From: Utricularia gibba
Lineage: Eukaryota > Streptophyta > Magnoliopsida > Lamiales > Lentibulariaceae
Assembly (NCBI GenBank): GCA_002189035.1
Contig: NEEC01000038.1
Span: 1-43,561, forward strand
Direction: 5' to 3'
DNA: 43,561 nt
Shown piece after piece: positions 37,766 through 43,561 of the stretch. A program made the position numbers and the translations under genes. A model generated the notes under the pieces. That model made no database searches. It was not told the DNA's origin and was given only the letters and a program-made list of their open reading frames with translations. Each line of letters starts with the position of its first letter. The stretch's first letter is position 1.

Positions 37766-40204
37766 CAGCCCGTGACAGTTAAGACCTCCTCAAGTATAAA
37801 GTAAGTTGTTGAAAAAATCATGTGGGGTGCACGTGATATCGCAATTTAAACAAATGCATCATTTTTTTTAATCGATTTGCATCCGATAAAAGCCAAACCT
37901 TACCTTTGTCCCGTTCCATCCTCATACCAATCCACAAATGCATCATTTTTTTTAATCGATTTGCATCCGGTTGACCTCATGAGCCATACAGAATCGGGGT
38001 CAAGGACCAAGTTCCCAGCGAGACTGGCCGCCACAAAACGAGAAGCGGTTCCTTGAAAAACCATGTAGGCAGCCCCGAAAACCGAACGATAATAAATACA
38101 TCACTTTATTTGTCGGGCGGCGCTTACCTTTGTCCGTTCCAACTCCTCAACAACCGCAATCAAATGCATCATTTTTTTTAATCGATTTGCATCCGGTTGA
38201 CCTCATGAGCCATACAGAATCGGGGTCAAGGACCAAGTTCCCAGCGAGACTGGCCGCCACAAAACGAGAAGCGGTTCCTTGAAAAACCATGTAGGCAGCC
38301 CCGTCATCAGCTGCAAGCCAAACCTTAAGCTGCACCCCAAGACCTCCTCAAGTATAAAGTAAGTTGTTGAAAAAATCATGTGGGGTGCACGTGATATCGC
38401 AATTTAAACAAATGCATCATTTTTTTTAATCGATTTGCATCCGGTTGACCTCATGAGCCATACAGAATCGGGGTCAAGGACCAAGTTCCCAGCGAGACTG
38501 GCCCACAAAACGAGAAGCGGTTCCTTGAAAAACCATGTAGGCAGCCCCGAAAACCGAACGATAGCGGTTCCTTTGATCCGGTAAGCCCCCGAGCGAACGA
38601 ATCGGGGTCAATTTTCATTTGTCGATACAATAACCTCGCGGCCAACCCCAATTTTAGTTACACGCGTAAACTAACATGTGGGGTGCACGTGATATCGGCG
38701 CGATTTATTTGGTTCACCCCAAGAGCCAGGTTATTTGTTTCATGTTGTTAATTGCAACCGCAAAAACAAATGCATCATTTTTTTAATCGATTTGCATCCG
38801 GTTGACCTCATTATAAGACTTAAGTTGGAAAAAATCATGTGGGGTGCACGTGACGCAAGCATCGGGGTTGAGAGGAATAAGTTCCCAGCGAGACTGGCCG
38901 CCACAAAACGAGAAGCGGTTCCTTGAAAAACCATGTAGGCAGCCCCGAAAACCTTGAAAAACCATGTAGGCAGCCCCGTATAAAGTAAGTTGTTGAAAAA
39001 ATCATGTGGGGTGCACGTGATATCGCAATTTAAACAAATGCATCATTTTTTTTAATCGATTTGCATCCGGTTGACCTCATGAGCCATACAGAATCGGGGT
39101 CAAGGACCAAGTTCCCAGCGAGACTGGCCGCCACAAAACGAGAAGCGGTTCCTTGAAAAACCATGTAGGCAGCCCCGAAAACCGAACGATAATAAATACA
39201 TCACTTTAACGGCAAGCCAAACCTTACCTTTGTCCCGTTCCACTGCACAATATCGCAATTTAAACAAATGCATCATTTTTTTTAATCGATTTGCATCCGG
39301 TCCTCATATAAAGAGTTCAGAATCCTCAAGTATAAAGTAAGTTGTTGAAAAAATCATGTGGGGTGCACGTGATATCGCAATTTAAACAAATGCATCATTT
39401 TTTTTAATCCAACCTCATTACAGAATCGGGGTCAAGGACCAAGTTCCCAGCGAGACTGGCCGCCACAAAACGAGAAGCGGTTCCTTGAAAAACCATGTAG
39501 GCAGCCCCGAAAACCGAACGATAATAAATACATCACTTTATTTGTCGGGCTACAACTAACATCTCGGCGCAAGCCAAACCTTACCTTTGTTTAATCATCA
39601 CTTTATTTGCCGGGCTACAACTAACTCTCGGTAACTCCTCATGTGGGGTGCACATAAAGCGCAAAAAAATCATGTTGCACGTGATATCGCAATTAAGACC
39701 TCCTCAAGCATCATTTTTTTTATAAATTTGCATTCCGGTTGTCATGAGTACAGATCGCAATCCAAGCGCATCAGCCACTTTGTTTCCTTGGTAGGTACAG
39801 ACCGTAAAAATACATCACTTAATTTGTCGGGCCACAACTAACTCTCGGCGCAAGTAGTTAAAGTCCGTTCAGTGTAACATCACCGCAATTTAGCATCATC
39901 GATTTGCATCCGGTTGACCTCATGAGCCATACAGAATCGGGGTCAAGGACCAAGTTCCCAGCGAGACTGGCCGCCACAAAACGAGAAGCGGTTCCTTGAA
40001 AAACCATGTAGGCAGCCCCGAAAACCGAACGATAATAAATACATCACTTTATTTGCACGGGGAATAACCTCGGCGCAATTTTTTTGATGTTCAGGTGCAC
40101 CCAGATCATCGGGGTCCTCAAGGAATCCAAGGACCAAGTTCCCAGCGAGACTGGCCGCCACAAAACGCGAGTAGAGCCCCGAAAAAACGATCATGTGGGG
40201 TAGT
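37766..40204 (+). repeat. Mosaic satellite region VI
   Basis: Anchors lie at 37871, 37955 (only 84 bp later), 38181, 38429, 38786, 39055, 39285, 39407 (damaged) and 39898. The most degenerate parts are 38563-38767 and 39640-39890. They mix recognisable words (catgtggggtgcacgtgatatc, gcaaaaacaaatgc) with bases of unclear origin. A short tandem duplication lies at 38923-38978. No gene or transposon is recognisable. Confidence 0.75.
38923..38978 (+). repeat. Local tandem duplication, 31-bp offset
   Basis: The 25-base word beginning ttgaaaaaccatgtaggc and ending agccccg occurs at 38923-38947 and again at 38954-38978, separated by aaaacc. Normal units have it once. After the second copy the sequence jumps to tataaagtaag, losing the rest of alpha. 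Confidence 0.8.
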
Positions 40205-43200
40205 GCGCAATTTAAACAAATGCATCATTTTTTTTAATCGATTTGCATCCGTTACCCATTTCATATCGTCAAGGACCAAGTTCCCACTAACATGTGCACG
40301 CGCACAAAACGCAAGCGGTTTCCTTTGAAAAACCATGTAGGCAGCCCCGAAAACCGAACGATAATAAATACATCACTTTATTTGCCGGGCTACAACTAAC
40401 TCTCGCGCAAGCCAAACCTTACCTTTGTCCCGTTCCAGCTGCACCCAAGACCGCCTCCTCAAGTATAAAGTAAGTTGTTGAAAAAATCATGTGGGGTGCA
40501 CGTGATATCGCAATTTAAACAAATGCATCATTTTTTTTAATCGATTTGCATCCGGTTGACCTCATGAGCCATACAGAATCGGGGTCAAGGACCAAGTTCC
40601 CAGCGAGACTGGCCGCCACAAAACGAGAAGCGGTTCCTTGAAAAACCATGTAGGCAGCCCCGAAAACCGAACGATAATAAATACATCACTTTATTTGTCG
40701 GGCTACAACTACACTCTCGGCGCAAGCCAAACCTTACCTTTGTCCGTTCAGGTGCACCCAAGATCGCCTCCTCAAGTATAAAGTAAGTTGTTGAAAAAAT
40801 CATGTGGGTGCACGTGATATCGCAATTTAAACAAATGCATCATTTTTTTTAATCGATTTGCATCCGGTTGACCTCATGAGCCATACAGAATCGGGGTCAA
40901 GGACCAAGTTCCCAGCGAGACTGGCCGCCACAAAACGAGAAGCGGTTCCTTGAAAAACCATGTAGGCAGCCCCCGAAAACCGAACGATAATAAATACATC
41001 ACTTTATTTGTCGGGCTACAACTAACTCTCGGCGCAAGCCAAACCTTACCTTTGTCCCGGTACACCCTAAGCGCCTCCTCAAGTATAAGTTGTTGTCATG
41101 TGGGGTGAGATCGCATGCACAAATGCATCATTTTTTTTAATCGATTTGCATCCGGTTGACCTCATGAGCCATACAGAATCGGGGTCAAGGACCAAGTTCC
41201 CAGCGAGACTGGCCGCCACAAAACGAGAAGCGGTTCCTTGAAAAACCATGTAGGCAGCCCCCGAAAACCGAACGATAATAAATACATCACTTTATTTGCC
41301 GGGCTACAACTAACTCTCGCGCAAGCCAAACCTTACCTTTGTCCCGTTCCAGCACTAACACACCGCAAGCATCATTTTTTTTAATCGATTTGCATCCGGT
41401 TGACCTCATGAGCCATACAGAATCGGGGTCAAGGACCAATTCCCAGCGAGACTGTTGTGTTCATGTCGGGCTACAACTAACTCTCGGCGCAAGCCAAACC
41501 TTACCTTTGTCAGTGCACCCAAGACCGCCTCCTCAAGTATAAAGTCGCCTCCTCAATTCGGGGTAAGGACCAAGTTCCCAGCGAGACTGGCATTCCTTGA
41601 TGTTAATTACATTTTATTTGTCGGGCTACAACTAACTCTCGGCGCAAGCCAAACCTTACCTTTGCATGCACCCAAGGTCCTCAAGTACATGTGGGGTGCT
41701 CGCAATTTAAACAAATGCATCATTTTTTTTAATCGATTTGCATCCGGTTGACCTCATGAGCCATACAGAATCGGGTCAAGGACCAAGTTCCCAGCGAGAC
41801 TGGCCGCCACAAAACGAGAAGCGGTTCCTTGAAAAACCATGTAGGCAGCCCCGAAAACCGAACGATAATAAATACATCACTTTATTTGTCGGGCTACAAC
41901 TAACTCTCGGCGCAAGCCAAACCTTACCTTTGTCCCGTTCCAGCTGCACCCAAGACCGCCTCCTCAAGTATAAAGTAAGTTGTTGAAAAATCATGTGGGT
42001 GCACATGATATCGCAATTTAAACAAATGCATCATTTTTTTTAATCGATTTGCATCGGTTGACCTCATGAGCCATACAAAATCGGGGTAAAGGACCAAGTT
42101 CCCAGCGAGACTGGCCGCCACAAAACGAGAAGCGGTTCCTTGAAAAACCATGTAGGCAGCCCAAAACCGAACGATAATAAATACATCACTTTATTTGTCG
42201 GGCTACAACTAACTCTCGGCGCAAGCCAAACCTTACCTTTGTCCGTTCAGGTGCACCCTAAGACGCCTCCTCAAGTATAAAGTAAGTTGTTGAAAAAAAT
42301 CATGTGGGTGCACGTGATATCGCAATTTAAACAAATGCATCATTTTTTTTAATCGATTTGCATCCGGTTGACCTCAAGTATAAAGTAAGTTGTTGAAAAA
42401 ATCATGTGGGGTGCACGTGATATCGCAATTTAAACAAATGCATCATTTTTTTTAATCGATTTGCATCCGGTTGACCTCATGAGCCATACAGAATCGGGGT
42501 CAAGGACCAAGTTCCCAGCGAGACTGGCCGCCACAAAACGAGAAGCGGTTCCTTGAAAAACCATGTAGGCAGCCCCCGAAAACCGAACGATAAAAAATAC
42601 ATCACTTTATTTGCCGGGCTACAACTAACTCTCGCCGCAAGCCAAACCTTACCTTTGTCCCGTTCAGCTGCACCCCAAGACCGCCTCCTCAAGTATAAAG
42701 TAAGTTGTTGAAAAACATGTGGGGTGCACATGATATCGCAATTTAAACAAATGCATCATTTTTTTTAATCGATTTGCATCCGGTTGACCTCATGAGCCAT
42801 ACAGAATCGGGGTCAAGACCAAGTTCCAGCGAGACTGGCCGCCACAAAACGAGAAGCGGTTCCTTGAAAAACCATGTAGGCAGCCCCCGAAAACCGAACG
42901 ATAATAAATACATCACTTTATTTGTCGGGCTACAACTAACTCTCGGCGCAAGCCAAACCTTACCTTTGTCCTGTTCGAGGTGCACCCAAGACGCCTCCTC
43001 AAGTATAAAGTAAGTTGTTGAAAAAATCATGTGGGGTGCACGTGATATCGCAATTTAAACAAATGCATCATTTTTTTTAATCGATTTGCATCCGGTTGAC
43101 CTCATGAGCCATACAGAATCGGGTCAAGGACCAAGTTCCCAGCGAGACTGGCAGCCACAAAACGAGAAGCGGTTCCTTGAAAACCATGTAGGCAGCCCCC

Positions 43201-43561
43201 GAAAACCGAACGATAATAAATACATCACTTTATTTGTCGGGCTACAACTAACTCTCGGCGCAAGCCAAACCTTACCTTTGTCCGTTCGAGGTGCACCCAA
43301 GACGCCTCCTCAAGTATAAAGTAAGTTGTTGAAAAATCATGTGGGTGCACGTGATATCGCAATTTAAACAAATGCATCATTTTTTTTAATCGATTTGCAT
43401 CCGGTTGACCTCATGAGCCATACAGAATCGGGGTCAAGGACCAAGTTCCCAGCGAGACTGGCCGCCACAAACGAGAAGCGGTTCCTTGAAAAACCATGTA
43501 GGCAGCCCCCGAAAACCGAACGATAATAAATACATCACTTTATTTGTGGGCTACAACTAAC
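40205..43561 (+). repeat. Regular array block 8, running off the window
   Basis: Anchors lie at 40237, 40540, 40852, 41140, 41384, 41732, 42043, 42352, 42455, 42768, 43080 and 43389. Most spacing is 303-313 bp. Interruptions are a damaged arm at 41060-41115, a shortened and shuffled stretch at 41340-41710, and a clean internal deletion at 42376. The last unit is cut by the window end at ctacaactaac. Confidence 0.9.
42352..42454 (+). repeat. 103-bp unit with clean internal deletion at cctca
   Basis: The anchor at 42352 is followed by the next at 42455. The sequence ggttgacctca joins agtataaagtaag directly. The word cctca (42372-42376) is present on both sides of the break in a normal unit (cctcatgagcc and cctcctcaagtat share ctca). 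About 209 bp are missing, with no scrambled bases at the join. This looks like a true slippage or exchange deletion at microhomology. Confidence 0.8.

Larger units (their letters stand above)
1..43561 (+). repeat. Tandem satellite DNA array, ~312-bp unit, entire window
   Basis: The anchor word atcgatttgcatccggttg recurs from position 101 to 43389. In the regular parts its spacing is mostly 294-316 bp, commonly 311-313. About 154 whole or partial copies are recognisable and every one I traced is in the same orientation. Both window ends fall inside a unit, so the array continues beyond the window on both sides. No unrelated gene or transposon interrupts it. Hand counting on a consensus unit gives about 46% GC. 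The unit does not match any satellite family I can name. High-copy, same-orientation repeats with a two-nucleosome-sized unit are typical of eukaryotic heterochromatin, but the chromosomal location is inference. The strand is only the reading direction used here. Confidence 0.97.

Noticed and set aside
1-43561. CRISPR array
   Set aside because: The period is about 312 bp with no short conserved repeats alternating with unique spacers, and no cas genes are present.
1-43561. Ribosomal DNA spacer subrepeats
   Set aside because: No rRNA gene sequence appears anywhere in 43.5 kb, and spacer subrepeats do not normally run this long without one.
1-43561. Higher-order repeat of several distinct units
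   Set aside because: Positions of the CACATG variant and of the ctctcg and tttatttg variants show no regular multi-unit period by eye. A computed unit-by-unit identity matrix would be decisive.

Overview
The whole 43.5 kb window is one head-to-tail satellite DNA array. The repeat unit is about 311-316 bp and I can follow it from the first base to the last. About 154 copies, whole or partial, can be recognised by the anchor word atcgatttgcatccggttg or a clear remnant. All copies I traced lie in the same orientation. I found no protein-coding gene, rRNA, tRNA, CRISPR array or transposable element. The short open frames (60-137 codons) are the same few frames recurring in each unit, so they are by-products of the repeat. 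An array of this size with a two-nucleosome-sized unit points to eukaryotic heterochromatin (centromeric, pericentromeric, subtelomeric or B-chromosome type). I do not recognise the satellite family and cannot name the organism. A hand-built consensus is about 46% GC and its CpG content is about as expected (17 seen, about 16.5 expected), so there is no CpG depletion.

Layout. Regular arrays: 1-5550, 5691-8056, 14594-15110, 15441-16500, 23570-26040 (with interruptions), 27791-31215, 33741-34485, 35590-37765 and 40205-43561 (with interruptions). Between them (8057-14593, 16501-23569, 26041-27790, 31216-33740, 34486-35589, 37766-40204) the array is a mosaic: near-perfect unit cores joined by truncated, shuffled or half-length pieces of the same satellite. 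The mosaic is made almost entirely of satellite words, not of foreign DNA.

Main structural result. The 312-316 bp unit is itself a diverged dimer of an ancestral unit of about 156-160 bp. Two halves (called alpha and beta here) align along their length: ttgaaaaaccatgtagg against ttgaaaaaatcatgtggg, aaatacatcactttattt against aaatgcatcatttttttt, and further matches at agcca, gttcc(c)agc and gac..ccgcc, all about 156-165 bp apart. Some truncated units are about 147-159 bp long and join the two halves at or near homologous positions, as expected of out-of-register recombination between half-units. Each unit also carries two inverted repeats with loops of about 43-46 nt, a small AT hairpin with AATAAA on both strands, an AT-rich segment with T7-T8, an ATTTGCAT octamer, CACGTG, and TATAAA followed by GTAAGT.

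Caveat. Many unit-to-unit differences are homopolymer or dinucleotide length changes (C4/C5, CC/CCC, A5/A6, T7/T8). The shuffled blocks could be real rearrangements or failed long-read consensus over a near-identical repeat. The sequence alone cannot settle this, and every claim about the mosaic parts carries that doubt.
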